The position numbers and the translations under genes are program-made. This document shows, piece by piece, positions 39,318 through 47,985 of a stretch of 64,000 nucleotides of DNA. Below the pieces are notes generated by a model. That model saw nothing but the letters and a program-made list of their open reading frames with translations. It did not search any database and had not been told where the DNA came from. Numbering within the stretch: position 1 is the stretch's first letter; every line of letters starts with the position of its first letter. The DNA is from Vicinamibacteria bacterium (lineage in GTDB: Bacteria > Acidobacteriota > Vicinamibacteria > Fen-336): positions 1 through 64,000 of the forward strand of contig JAMQGV010000041.1 of the NCBI GenBank assembly GCA_025994075.1, written 5' to 3'.

Positions 39318-40924
39318 ACTGGCGAGAGTCGCTGTCCGGCGCGGCGCAGGCGGCCGCCGCTTTCCTCGCCGGCGTCCTCGCTGCGGACGGCGATCCGTTC
39401 TCCGATCCGCGGTGGGGACACGCCGATGGTGGGCCTGGCGTCGGCGGTGGGATGACCAAGGCCGGCGTGTCGGTCAGCAGCTCGGCAGCCCTGAACCACT
39501 CCACGTTCTACGCGTGTCTCAAGATCATCTCCGAGACCTTCGCGCGCGTTCCCGCCGTGACCTACTTCGAGAAGGTCGAGGGGGAAGACCGAGTGCGAGA
39601 GTACTCGTCGCCGTACTACGACGCACTGCTGGTCAGGCCCAACCGCTGGCAGACGCCCTGGTGGTTCCAGCAGACCTGGGCTGTGCACAAGCTCATGGCC
39701 GGCAACTTCCTCGCCGAGGTGGTGCAAGAGGGCGCGGGCTACGAGCTCGTGCCCCTCCATCCCCACCGCACGGAGATCGTCGAGCCGGACGACGATCAAT
39801 CGGGGCCCAGCTACATCACCTGGAGCCGGGCCGGTCGTCCCAGGACGCTACTCCGTGACGAGCTGATCCACGACCCGCTCATGAGCGGTGAAGGCTGGAA
39901 GGGGATGTCGGTGCTGCAGGCGGCACGGGAGTCGCTGGGGCAGGGCCTGGCGATGAACGACTTCCAGGGCCGGCTCGTCACCCGAGGCCTTCGCCACCGC
40001 GGCGTCCTGACCCACCCGAAGCACTTCAGCCCGAAGGCGCGGACCGAGCTGCAGCAGGATGCCACGAGCACCCTGTGGACCGAGAGCGGCATCCTGATGC
40101 TTCAAGAGGACGTGAAGTTCGCGGCGCTTTCGATCACCCCCCAGGAAGCTCAGCTGCTCGAGCAGCTCGAGTTCAACGTCGCGACTATCGCCCGGTTCTT
40201 CGGGATCAACCACGCGAAGCTCGGGTTCTCGAAGGAGGGGTTCAGCTACGCGAGCGTCGAGCAGTTCATCCTCGACTTCATCAGCTCGACGATGGACCCC
40301 TACTTCTGCTCGGCTGAGCAGGAGCTCAACCGGACGTTGGTGGTCCAGCCGCGGCACTTCGTCGAGTTCCTCCGCCAGGCGCTCGTCCAGGCCGACATCC
40401 GCACTCGCTGGATGGCCTACGCGATCGGTCTCAACCACGAGGTCTTCACGCCGAATGACGTGCGGCGCCTCGAGAACCTGCCGAAGCGCGACGGTGGCGA
40501 CCAGCCGCGGCCACGTAAGGGCGTGCAGATCGCCACAGACGACCAGCGGCAGGCCGCGGTCTCTGCCTGGGACCGCGAGTGGGAAGGCCGCGTGGTCGAC
40601 CTGGAGCGACGCATGGCCGCCGCTCGACGCGAGGAGACCGACAACAGCCGTGCGCGAGGCTGGGCCGAGGCCGCCGCCCGGGCCCTCGTGCGGCGGGAAA
40701 TCAAGTTCGTGGCAGCCCTCGACTCGGCCGCCGAGGGCGACCGCGACGCTTCAGTTCGTGAGTTCTACGAGGCCCACGCGCGCCGACTCGAGCGTGACCT
40801 CGGCCTGGCCGCCGGCGAGGCAGCCGTGTGGTGCGAGGCCCGAGCCAACGGCAGGGGGTCCAGCAAGGCCGCCACCGTCCGCGAACTCGTCAATCTTGCA
40901 ATGGGAGGAAGCCGTGCTGCATGA
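39314..40924 (+). CDS. HK97-type portal protein
   Basis: 536 aa. Typical portal phrases are NHSTFYACLKIISETFARVPAV, TPWWFQQTWAVHKLMAGNFLAEV, a helix-rich core and IARFFGINHAKLGFSKEGFSYASVEQFILDFISSTM. A 100-residue C-terminal extension is basic and helical. Twelve copies form the DNA gate of the capsid. GTG start; overlaps the protease start by 11 bases. Confidence 0.94.
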   Translation: MNWRESLSGAAQAAAAFLAGVLAADGDPFSDPRWGHADGGPGVGGGMTKAGVSVSSSAALNHSTFYACLKIISETFARVPAVTYFEKVEGEDRVREYSSPYYDALLVRPNRWQTPWWFQQTWAVHKLMAGNFLAEVVQEGAGYELVPLHPHRTEIVEPDDDQSGPSYITWSRAGRPRTLLRDELIHDPLMSGEGWKGMSVLQAARESLGQGLAMNDFQGRLVTRGLRHRGVLTHPKHFSPKARTELQQDATSTLWTESGILMLQEDVKFAALSITPQEAQLLEQLEFNVATIARFFGINHAKLGFSKEGFSYASVEQFILDFISSTMDPYFCSAEQELNRTLVVQPRHFVEFLRQALVQADIRTRWMAYAIGLNHEVFTPNDVRRLENLPKRDGGDQPRPRKGVQIATDDQRQAAVSAWDREWEGRVVDLERRMAAARREETDNSRARGWAEAAARALVRREIKFVAALDSAAEGDRDASVREFYEAHARRLERDLGLAAGEAAVWCEARANGRGSSKAATVRELVNLAMGGSRAA

Positions 40925-41918
40925 CCTACTCGACCCCCTGTGGATGGTGGATCTCGACGGCCCGGGCCGCGCTCAGCTCGACATGCTCGTCGCCGCGACG
41001 CTCAGCATGGCTTCCGGTCAGCCGCCGGCGAACGCTGGGGCTCATCCGGCCTTGCCTCTCGCCGCTCTCGCCGGCGAGGACCTCACCGTGGTGGCGGGGC
41101 AGCACACTGCCGTGAAGGGCGCTGCGCAGGGCGTCGCCGGCCAGGCGCAGATCGGGGCGCTGGTCGTGATCCCCGTGTTCGGCCTGATGCAGCAGCACCG
41201 GAGCTGGGCGACCGAGTACGGTTACGCGACCTCGACCGACGGAGTGCTGAACGCCGTTCAGGCGGCGATCGCGGATCCCCAGGTGGCCGCCATCGTCCTC
41301 CGCATCTACTCGCCCGGCGGGACGGTGCACGGGATCAAGGTCCTCTCGGACTACCTGCTGAAGGCGCGCAAGGTGAAGCCGATCTGGGGCCACGCGGACA
41401 GCTACGCCGCGTCGTGCGCCTACTGGCTGCTCGCTTCGTGCGAGCGCGCGATCGCCACGCCGATGGGCGAAGTTGGGTCCGTCGGCTGCTACCTCGTGCA
41501 CACGAGCTATGCCGACGCGGAGCAGAAGGTGGGGATCAAGCGGACCGTCATCCGGGCGGGGAAGAACAAGGCCGATGCGAACGAGTGGGAGGCGCTGAGC
41601 GAAGAGGCGCGGGCCAGGCTGCAAGCGCGGGCCGACGCGGCCTATGCCGAGTTCGTGGCATCGGTTGCCAAGGGCCGCGCCGTGGGGCAGGACAAGGTCC
41701 GCAACGGATTCGGTGAGGGTGCCATCGTGGGGGCAGCCGACGCCGTGGCCGAGGGCATGATCGACGACGTCGCGCCGTTCTCCGACACGTTGGTCTCATT
41801 GGCCCGGCAAGTGCGCACGGCGTCGCGTGCGACCGGACCTCGTGCGGCTTCGGCGGATCTCGACCTGCTGCGCGCGCGTGCGGACGTGGGCTTGCTCGGG
41901 GCAGATTTTTCCAGTTGA
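40914..41918 (+). CDS. S49-family head maturation protease
   Basis: 334 aa. SppA-type serine protease with the nucleophile in DSYAASCAYWLLAS (Ser near 166), preceded by SPGGTVHG and followed by GSVGCYLVH and a Lys near 216 (AGKNKADAN) for the Ser-Lys dyad. It processes scaffold and capsid N-termini during prohead assembly. GGAGG precedes the GTG at 40914. Its TGA lies in the -35 box of RNA cassette 2. Confidence 0.9.
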   Translation: MLHDLLDPLWMVDLDGPGRAQLDMLVAATLSMASGQPPANAGAHPALPLAALAGEDLTVVAGQHTAVKGAAQGVAGQAQIGALVVIPVFGLMQQHRSWATEYGYATSTDGVLNAVQAAIADPQVAAIVLRIYSPGGTVHGIKVLSDYLLKARKVKPIWGHADSYAASCAYWLLASCERAIATPMGEVGSVGCYLVHTSYADAEQKVGIKRTVIRAGKNKADANEWEALSEEARARLQARADAAYAEFVASVAKGRAVGQDKVRNGFGEGAIVGAADAVAEGMIDDVAPFSDTLVSLARQVRTASRATGPRAASADLDLLRARADVGLLGADFSS

Positions 41919-41944
41919 CACGCGCCCGACCTCGAGCGCATCGT
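41915..41944 (+). promoter_or_regulatory. Promoter of RNA cassette 2
   Basis: TTGACA (41915-41920, perfect -35), 18-base spacer, CATCGT (41939-41944, weak -10). The -35 overlaps the stop codon of the protease gene exactly as in cassette 1. The predicted start is near 41950. Confidence 0.6.
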
Positions 41945-41949
41945 TAGGC

Positions 41950-42072
41950 CGTTAGCAGGACGCCAGAGCCCGATAGGAGCCTGGCGGGGACCGAGCGCCC
42001 GGGGGTAACGCCCGCCGGGGTAAGGGCCGCAGGACGGTGCAGCAGCACCGACCCGCGGCCCTTTGCTTTTTT
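41950..42072 (+). ncRNA. Structured RNA cassette, copy 2
   Basis: Second copy of the promoter / structured RNA / terminator unit, placed right before the major capsid gene. Hairpin 1 arms are CGCCAG (41961-41966) and CTGGCG (41981-41986) with a GATA tetraloop. Relative to copy 1 the stem differs by one compensated pair (G-C to A-T) and the loop by one base. The remaining 77 bases (41988-42064) are identical to 33758-33834. The sequence before the hairpin differs apart from the promoter. Confidence 0.7.
42024..42072 (+). terminator. Intrinsic terminator of RNA cassette 2
   Basis: Stem GGGCCGC (42024-42030)/GCGGCCC (42055-42061) with nested CGGTGC/GCACCG, then TTTGCTTTTTT. It would stop transcription just before the capsid gene unless overridden. 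Confidence 0.82.
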
Positions 42073-42105
42073 GGACCACATTGGCCCGCGGGCCAGGAGG
42101 AGCCG

Positions 42106-43509
42106 ATGTTCGGCATTCGCGAGTTGCGGCGGTTGAGGGAGCAGCGCGAGACGCTCCAGGCAGAGGCGTCGAGGGTCCTCGAGGCGGCCGCGGCCCGGGA
42201 GGGCGAGCAGCGCGCCCTGACCGAGGCCGAGGCCACCCGGGTCCGCGCGATCCGTGGCGAGGTCGCCGGCCTCAACAGCCTGATCGTGGAGGCCGAGGAG
42301 CACATCGACCAGATCCGCGAGGCGGTCGAGCGCAGCCAGGCCCGGGCCCGGCAGCGTCAGATGTCGGCCTCCGACGCGGCGCCACCCGTCAACGCCGGCG
42401 AGGATCGGCCCTTCGGGAAGTTCCGCAACTTCGGCGACTACGCCGCGGCCCTGGCTGCGACCGCGTGCGCGAGCGCGGGCCGCCCGCGGATCGACGGCGC
42501 CGAGGTGCGGGCCGACGAGCGGATCCTCGAGCTGGAGGCCGCCACCGGCCGTGTCAGCTCGGACGTGCCCCAGGAAGGCAACATCCTGGCCAGCCTCCAG
42601 TACTCCGGCGTGCTGATGAGCCGGGCGTGGCAGCTCGGCGACATCCGGAACAGAGTGACCGTCCAGGAGGTCGGCGACGGGTTCGACGGCACCTGGATGC
42701 CGTACATCGACGAGACGGACCGCGCGAAGGGCAAGCGCTACGGCGGCGTCACCGTCTACTGGGCCGAGGACGGCCTCCCGGTGGACAAGGCCAAGGTCAC
42801 CGGGGTTCAGCCCATGGAGATCCGCGTCAAGGAGCTCCGGGCCCTCGTCCGCGTGCCCGAGAAGATGCTGCGCGACGCCACCGCCCTCGGCTCCTATCTC
42901 CTTCGCGCGATCCCCGAGGAGTACACGTACCAGCTCGAGGACGGCATCGTGAACCGCGCCGGGAACGGCAAGATGCTCGGCGTCCACAACTCCCCGGTGT
43001 TCCTCGCGGTCGCCAAGGAGAAGAACCAGCCGAACCACACCATCACCGCGCAGAACCTCATCGACGCCTACGCGCGGTTCAAGCCCCGCGACCGGTCGAA
43101 GAGCGGCTTCTTCTTCAACCAGGAGTCGCTGCCGCAGCTGCAGACGATGCAGATCCCGATCGGCACGTCGGGGCAGCTCCTGTACATGCCGCCCCAGGGG
43201 CTTTCGACCGCGCCCTACGGGACGATCTTCGGCCTCCCCTGCATCCCGATCGAGTACGCCAAGGGGCTCGGCCAGGTCGGGGACTGCGGGTTCTACGACT
43301 TCTCCGACTACCTGCTCGTGGTGAAGGCCGGCGGGCTCCAGATGGCGAGCTCCGCCCACTTCTACTTCGACACCCACGACATGGGCTTCCGCTTCGAGCA
43401 GTCGCTCAACGGGCAGCCCTTCCTGTCGGGCCCGATCAAGCCGGAGAACGCGACCGACCCCAACTTCCGGCTCTCGCCCTTCGTGGGCATCGCCAAGCGC
43501 GCGGCCTAA
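42106..43509 (+). CDS. HK97-fold major capsid protein
   Basis: 467 aa. Residues 1-110 form a coiled-coil delta/scaffold domain (ELRRLREQRETLQAEASRVLEAAA), then a linker that the S49 protease could cut, then the HK97 fold with MLRDATALGSYLLRAIPEEYTYQLEDGIVNRAGNGKMLGV-type spine helix and P-domain, and LPCIPIEYAKGLG. Strong AGGAGG five bases before the ATG. First gene after RNA cassette 2. Confidence 0.95.
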   Translation: MFGIRELRRLREQRETLQAEASRVLEAAAAREGEQRALTEAEATRVRAIRGEVAGLNSLIVEAEEHIDQIREAVERSQARARQRQMSASDAAPPVNAGEDRPFGKFRNFGDYAAALAATACASAGRPRIDGAEVRADERILELEAATGRVSSDVPQEGNILASLQYSGVLMSRAWQLGDIRNRVTVQEVGDGFDGTWMPYIDETDRAKGKRYGGVTVYWAEDGLPVDKAKVTGVQPMEIRVKELRALVRVPEKMLRDATALGSYLLRAIPEEYTYQLEDGIVNRAGNGKMLGVHNSPVFLAVAKEKNQPNHTITAQNLIDAYARFKPRDRSKSGFFFNQESLPQLQTMQIPIGTSGQLLYMPPQGLSTAPYGTIFGLPCIPIEYAKGLGQVGDCGFYDFSDYLLVVKAGGLQMASSAHFYFDTHDMGFRFEQSLNGQPFLSGPIKPENATDPNFRLSPFVGIAKRAA

Positions 43510-43537
43510 GGCGCAGGGGAAAGAGAGAGGCAGCGAA

Positions 43538-44020
43538 ATGGAAACGATCCTCACCCAGCTTCAGCCGGTCATCACCGTGCTGGCGCCCGACGCCGACCGC
43601 TACAACGGCAACCCGGAGACGCGGAAGGTCAACATGGCCCTCCTCGACCACGTCACCTTCCTGCTCTCGGAGGGCGCGGGGGGCACCGGCACCGCGAAGC
43701 TGCAGGTGATCGCCTACGACAAGGACGGCAACAACGGGGAGGCCATCGCCTTCAAGTACCGGGTCACCGCGGCGGGCTCGTTCGAGCCCTTCGGGGCGGT
43801 CCAGGACGCGAGCGTGGCAGCCGACGGCTACACCACCGTCGCTGGCGCCTCGAAGCAGATCGCGATCGAGGTGCAGGGCAAGGGGAAGCCCGAGGACAAG
43901 CCCCTCGTCGCCCTGCGAATCACGGAGGTCGTCAACGATCCCGTGGACGCCGGCGTCGTCGCCGTCTGCTCGCGCGCCCGCTACGGCGTGGGCGAGGCCG
44001 CCACCTTCACCACCGCCTAA
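43538..44020 (+). CDS. Virion protein, possible head decoration
   Basis: 160 aa, all-beta (TAKLQVIAYDKDGNNGEAIAFKYR, ALRITEVVNDPVDAGVVAV), AGAGAGG before the ATG. It sits directly after the capsid, where decoration or head-fibre proteins are usual. Family not recognised. Confidence 0.62.
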   Translation: METILTQLQPVITVLAPDADRYNGNPETRKVNMALLDHVTFLLSEGAGGTGTAKLQVIAYDKDGNNGEAIAFKYRVTAAGSFEPFGAVQDASVAADGYTTVAGASKQIAIEVQGKGKPEDKPLVALRITEVVNDPVDAGVVAVCSRARYGVGEAATFTTA

Positions 44021-44030
44021 GGAGGCCCCC

Positions 44031-44756
44031 GTGGGCAGGCTGATCACGGAGTACGTCCAGGGCGCACTGGTCCTTCGAGAAGAGGGCGAGGCGCGGATCC
44101 TGGACGCGTTCGGGCCGGCGGTCACGAAGTTCGTCGAAGACTTCGTGGCGGCGCCGGTCGACGCGGTGTCGGGCGAGTACGACCCTCAGTGGACGATCAC
44201 CCGTGTCGAGGCCGGCGCGGGCGAGAGCTCGTTCGCTCCCCAGGACGGCCTCGGCGGGATCGGCCGGATCACGACCGACGCGAACGAGAACGACGGCATC
44301 AACGCCCAGGTGCGCGGCCGCGCGTTCAAGCTCGTCGCCGATGCGATCGCCTACTTCGGGGCCCGCATCAAGGTCTCGGAGGCGACGCAGAGCGACTTCT
44401 TCGTCGGCCTGGCGGTCACCTCGACCAACATCCTCGGCGGCGTCACCGACCGGATCGGCTTCCAGAAGGTCGACGGCGAGGCGGGCATCAAGGCGATGCT
44501 CGAGAAGGACTCGACGGAGACCCTCTCGGCGGCCCTGGCCACGCTCACGACCGGCTGGCACGTCGTCGAGTTCTACGTCCACGCCGACGGCAGCGTCCGC
44601 TTCCTGATCGACGGCGTGGTCGTCTGGGAGCCGGCGCTCACCAACTTCCCCGACGACGAGGAACTGTCCCCGGCCCTGCAGTTCCTCGCCGGGTCCGCCG
44701 GGGCCAAGACGCTCGACGTGGACTGGATGCGCGCTGTCCAGATCGGGGGCCGGTAA
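44031..44756 (+). CDS. Virion protein with lectin-like jelly-roll domain
   Basis: 241 aa. Residues 60-235 look like a concanavalin A/LamG-type sandwich, with GWHVVEFYVHADGSVRFLIDGVVVWEP the hallmark strand pair. Such domains on virions bind glycans. It lies in the head region, so a head fibre or decoration role is the best guess. GGAGG precedes the GTG start. Confidence 0.65.
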   Translation: MGRLITEYVQGALVLREEGEARILDAFGPAVTKFVEDFVAAPVDAVSGEYDPQWTITRVEAGAGESSFAPQDGLGGIGRITTDANENDGINAQVRGRAFKLVADAIAYFGARIKVSEATQSDFFVGLAVTSTNILGGVTDRIGFQKVDGEAGIKAMLEKDSTETLSAALATLTTGWHVVEFYVHADGSVRFLIDGVVVWEPALTNFPDDEELSPALQFLAGSAGAKTLDVDWMRAVQIGGR

Positions 44757-44771
44757 CCCCGGGGGCCTGGA

Positions 44772-45143
44772 ATGGCTGGCACTGTCGAGGTCGTCGAGGA
44801 GCGGTTCGGCGTCGGCTGCTTCCGCAAGCTCATCTGGTCGTGGACGTCGGACGGTGCTGGCGCCGCCAACGGCGTGAGCACCGGAATCGCCTACAACGGA
44901 AAGATCGAGCACCTCACCACGATCCCCGACGGTGCTGCCGCTCCGTCGGCGGCCTACGACGTCGCCCTCAAGGACCAGGACGGCGTCGACGTCCTCATGG
45001 GCGCCGGAGCGAACCGCTCGGCGACGGCCATCGAGCAGGTGGGCGCCGCAACTCTCGGCGTGGTCGCGAACGACCTGCTCACTCTCGAGGTCACGAACGC
45101 CGGTGCTGCCAAGAAGGGCACCGTCATCGTGTTCATCCGTTGA
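44772..45143 (+). CDS. Small virion protein
   Basis: 123 aa, beta-rich (RKLIWSWTSDGAG, NDLLTLEVTNAGAAKKGTVIVFIR). It resembles small structural proteins seen between capsid and connectors, for which no role is established. Its TGA overlaps the TTG of the next gene. Confidence 0.6.
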   Translation: MAGTVEVVEERFGVGCFRKLIWSWTSDGAGAANGVSTGIAYNGKIEHLTTIPDGAAAPSAAYDVALKDQDGVDVLMGAGANRSATAIEQVGAATLGVVANDLLTLEVTNAGAAKKGTVIVFIR

Positions 45144-45310
45144 AGGTGCGGGTGACGCTCGGGCCTCGGGCAGGACGGGTCCTCGACTGGCCCGAGCGGC
45201 AGGCCGCTGCGCTCGTGGCAGCAGGCCGCGCCGAGCCCGCGGGTGAAGCCGACGGCCAGAAGAAGCCGAAGAAACCGAAGAAACCGAAGAAGCCGGAACC
45301 GAAGTCGTGA
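45140..45310 (+). CDS. Small protein with Lys-Pro repeat tail
   Basis: 56 aa from a TTG start overlapping the previous stop. The first half is a beta-like turn (LGPRAGRVLDWPERQAAALVAAG), as in head-tail joining helper proteins. The tail is a simple repeat (KKPKKPKKPKKPEPKS). GTGA overlap with the connector gene. Confidence 0.5.
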   Translation: MKVRVTLGPRAGRVLDWPERQAAALVAAGRAEPAGEADGQKKPKKPKKPKKPEPKS

Positions 45311-45891
45311 ACGCCAACGCCCGCGTGGAACTCGTCACGCCGCCCTCAGGCGACGTCGTCTCGCTCGCCGAGGTCAAGCTCTACGCCCGCGTGACGACTG
45401 GAGAGGAAGACGCGCTCCTACAGGCCTACGTCGCCGACGCTGTGCGGCTCCTCGAGGACATGACCGACCGCCAGCTGCTCGTGGCGACCTTCGAACGCGT
45501 CCTCTCCGCATTCGACGATGACGATGACGAGCGAATCGAGCTGCGGCCGGCGCCGCTGCGCGAGGTCGCCAGCGTCAAGTACCTCGACCCCGCCGGCGTC
45601 GAGCAGACGCTGGACCCGGAGGTCTACTTCATCCTCGCTCCGACTGGCGAAACGTGCGAAGCAGGCGCCGTACGCCTGGCGTTCGGCGCACAGTGGCCGG
45701 AAGTGGCGGACCACCCGGAGGCCGTGAGGATTCGCTTCAGCGCCGGGTATGGGGAGGCCGACAACATCCCTGGTCGTCTCAAGCGGGCGATCTGTGCGGG
45801 CGTCGCGGAGGCCTACAACGCCCGGGAGCGAGCTGCTGTCGGCGACGTCATTGCGTCGTTCGTGCAGGACTTCAAGCTCTGGCGCCGGTGA
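45307..45891 (+). CDS. Head-tail connector protein (gp6/gp15-like)
   Basis: 194 aa. The helical core matches the HK97 gp6 / phiE125 gp8 connector family: SLAEVKLYARVTTGEEDALLQAYVADAVRLLEDMTDRQLL, then a beta segment and GRLKRAICAGVAEAY. It forms a ring under the portal. GTGA overlaps on both sides. Confidence 0.85.
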   Translation: MNANARVELVTPPSGDVVSLAEVKLYARVTTGEEDALLQAYVADAVRLLEDMTDRQLLVATFERVLSAFDDDDDERIELRPAPLREVASVKYLDPAGVEQTLDPEVYFILAPTGETCEAGAVRLAFGAQWPEVADHPEAVRIRFSAGYGEADNIPGRLKRAICAGVAEAYNARERAAVGDVIASFVQDFKLWRR

Positions 45892-46214
45892 TCACCACGG
45901 GGGAGTGTGACCGTCCAGTGGAAATCCTCGTCCTCGAGGAGTTCCGCGACCCGCTGTCTGGGGAGCTCAAGAAGGAGTGGGCGCTGCTCGCCAAGTCCTG
46001 GGCCAGGGTGCTTCCTGGAACCGGCGCCGAGCGCTACGGCGACCAGCAGCTCGTGGCGACGAACGCGACGCGGTTCCGCATGAGGGGGTACCGGGACGAC
46101 GTCACGCCGCTCAACCGGCTGCGTTATCGGGGCCGCGAGTACGACATCCACGGCGTGCAGGAGATCGGGCGACGCGAGGGCCTCGAGGTCCTCGCCGAAG
46201 CGCGAGCGGAGTAG
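45888..46214 (+). CDS. Head closure protein (SPP1 gp16 / phage head-tail adaptor type)
   Basis: 108 aa. A beta-barrel-like pattern with EEFRDPLSGELKKEWALLAKSWARVLPGTGAERYGDQQLVA and YRGREYDIHGVQEIGRREGLEV is characteristic of head-tail stopper proteins. GTGA overlap with the connector gene. Confidence 0.78.
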   Translation: MITTGECDRPVEILVLEEFRDPLSGELKKEWALLAKSWARVLPGTGAERYGDQQLVATNATRFRMRGYRDDVTPLNRLRYRGREYDIHGVQEIGRREGLEVLAEARAE

Positions 46215-46220
46215 GCAGCG

Positions 46221-46598
46221 ATGCGAGTCCTCATCACGGCGGGGCCTCACCAGGGCCAGGTGCTGGACATGGGCACGGCGCAGGCGGCCGCCGCGCTGCG
46301 CGATGGGTGGGCGGTCGTCCCGCTGCCCGAGGGTGAGCCGATGGTGGCTCACCACGACCAGGTGATCCCGGTTCCGCCGGCCGAGGCAGCTAAGACCAGC
46401 CTCATGGCCCTGGGTGCCGACGGCGTCGATGAGGCCCTCTCGGGCGCGGCGCGGAGCCTCGAGGCGATCGCCGATCTCGCAGGGCTCGAAGTTCCGGAGG
46501 TCGATCGGACCCTCGAAGACGCGGTCGAAGCCGAGCGTGAGCTGGCCACGGAGCGCGACGGAACGCCGGTGCCGACGAAGCGGAGGAAGCGCGGCTGA
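46221..46598 (+). CDS. Small virion or assembly protein
   Basis: 125 aa. An N-terminal alpha/beta part (VLITAGPHQGQVLDMG) leads to an acidic helix and a basic tail. Start ATG; its TGA overlaps the next ATG by one base. Not recognised; position indicates a role in head-tail joining. Confidence 0.55.
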   Translation: MRVLITAGPHQGQVLDMGTAQAAAALRDGWAVVPLPEGEPMVAHHDQVIPVPPAEAAKTSLMALGADGVDEALSGAARSLEAIADLAGLEVPEVDRTLEDAVEAERELATERDGTPVPTKRRKRG

Positions 46599-47047
46599 TG
46601 GCGGCGCAGCCCTTCAAGTGGCACGGCGTCGACGCCTTCCGGCGCGGCCTCCGGTCGATTCCTCCGGCGCTCCGTCGAGAGAAGCTCGGCCCGGCCATGC
46701 TCGAGGCCGTCGCGCCCATGGCCGCCGCGATGGCTGCCGGGGCGGCGCGATCGAAGGGAGTGGGCCGCGGCTGGGGGACCGGCCGCCACATGGCCGACGG
46801 GATTGGTGCACGGCTCGCCGATCCCGACCGCCGCTCGTCCTGGGGTGTCCGCGTCGAAGTGGGGCCCCACAGCCCCAGGCCGCCCTACGAGTTCTTCTAC
46901 GACCACTTCCTGGAGTTCGGCACGTCGAAGATGCCGGCCCAGCCGTTCGTGCGCCCGGCCTGGGACGGCCACAAGGACCAGGCGATGCAGCGGATCGCCG
47001 AGTTCGTGCAGGGCATCTACGACCGGGCCATGCGGAGGGCCGCGTGA
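46598..47047 (+). CDS. HK97 gp10-like tail-completion protein
   Basis: 149 aa. FYDHFLEFGTSKMPAQPFVRPAWDGHKDQA is the signature of the HK97 gp10 family, which joins heads to tails. The N-terminus has ALRREKLGPAMLEAVAPMAAAM. TGATG and GTGA overlaps with its neighbours. Confidence 0.88.
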   Translation: MAAQPFKWHGVDAFRRGLRSIPPALRREKLGPAMLEAVAPMAAAMAAGAARSKGVGRGWGTGRHMADGIGARLADPDRRSSWGVRVEVGPHSPRPPYEFFYDHFLEFGTSKMPAQPFVRPAWDGHKDQAMQRIAEFVQGIYDRAMRRAA

Positions 47048-47454
47048 GCGTCGCCGTAGTCGAGCACGCGCTCCGCGCCGCGCTGCTCGGCAGCCCCGCG
47101 ATCGTCGCCCTCGTGGGCGATCGCATCGGCCCCGAGCCGCTGCCGCAGAAGCCCGCCCTGCCGGCGATCACCTACCGGCTGGTGAGCGGTGTCCGCTGGA
47201 CCGGGAGGGGCAAGCCTCTGGGGTTGGCGCGCCCCCGCATCCAGATCGACTCCTGGGCCGCCGACTACAACCAGGTGAAAGCGCTCGCCGCAGCCGTGCA
47301 AGGCGCGCTGTGCCCGGAGGACGGGCTCTCGGGGACGTTCGCCGGCGTGGAGGTCGACGTCATCACGCCTGCGGGGGAGCGGGACCTCTACGAACCCGAC
47401 ACGGGTCTTCGCCGTGTGTCGGCCGATTTCTTCGTTTCGCACAAGGAGAGCTGA
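47044..47454 (+). CDS. Tail completion protein (DUF3168-like)
   Basis: 136 aa. VEHALRAALLGSPAIVALVGDRIGPEPLPQKPALPAITYRLVSG, then IQIDSWAADYNQVKALAAAVQGAL is the DUF3168/tail terminator pattern. It caps the tail tube next to the head. GTGA overlap upstream. Confidence 0.85.
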   Translation: MSVAVVEHALRAALLGSPAIVALVGDRIGPEPLPQKPALPAITYRLVSGVRWTGRGKPLGLARPRIQIDSWAADYNQVKALAAAVQGALCPEDGLSGTFAGVEVDVITPAGERDLYEPDTGLRRVSADFFVSHKES

Positions 47455-47457
47455 GCC

Positions 47458-47961
47458 ATGGGCCTCACCGCCAAGGTCATTTCGATCGTCAACGCCGCAC
47501 ACGACGCCGCCCTCGACCTCGAGACGGTCCGCAGCGACTACTCGAACCGGCACGTCCACGAGTTCGCCGCGGGCACCGGCAACCAGCAGGTCGACCGGAA
47601 GTTCACGGACCGCCGCACGCTGGCCGCCAGCGCGAACGAGGACCTGGACCTGGCCGGCTCGCTCGTCGACGCCTTCGGTGCCGTGGTTTCGTTCGCCAAG
47701 GTCCGCGCCCTGCGCATCAAGGCGGCGCCGGAGAACACCAACAACGTCGTCGTGAAGCCCGGCGCGGCCAACGGCTTCCTGGGCCCCTTCGGCGCGGCGA
47801 CGCACACGCTGACGCTCCCGCCTGGCGGGGAGGTGCTCCTCGTGGCGCCGGTCGCCGGGTGGACGGTGACGCCGGCGACCGGCGACCTGCTCAACGTCGC
47901 CAACAGCGGCGCCGGCACCAGCGTCACCTACGAAATCGAGGTCCTCGGGGCCTCGGCCTAA
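47458..47961 (+). CDS. Virion protein, possible tail-tube-associated
   Basis: 167 aa, all-beta (FAKVRALRIKAAPENTNNVVVKPG, HTLTLPPGGEVLLVAPVAGWTV). It lies between tail terminator and tail tube, and similar proteins are sometimes tail tube or decoration proteins. No family firmly recognised. Confidence 0.6.
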   Translation: MGLTAKVISIVNAAHDAALDLETVRSDYSNRHVHEFAAGTGNQQVDRKFTDRRTLAASANEDLDLAGSLVDAFGAVVSFAKVRALRIKAAPENTNNVVVKPGAANGFLGPFGAATHTLTLPPGGEVLLVAPVAGWTVTPATGDLLNVANSGAGTSVTYEIEVLGASA

Positions 47962-47985
47962 CCCCGGAACGGAGGAGGTAGCACC

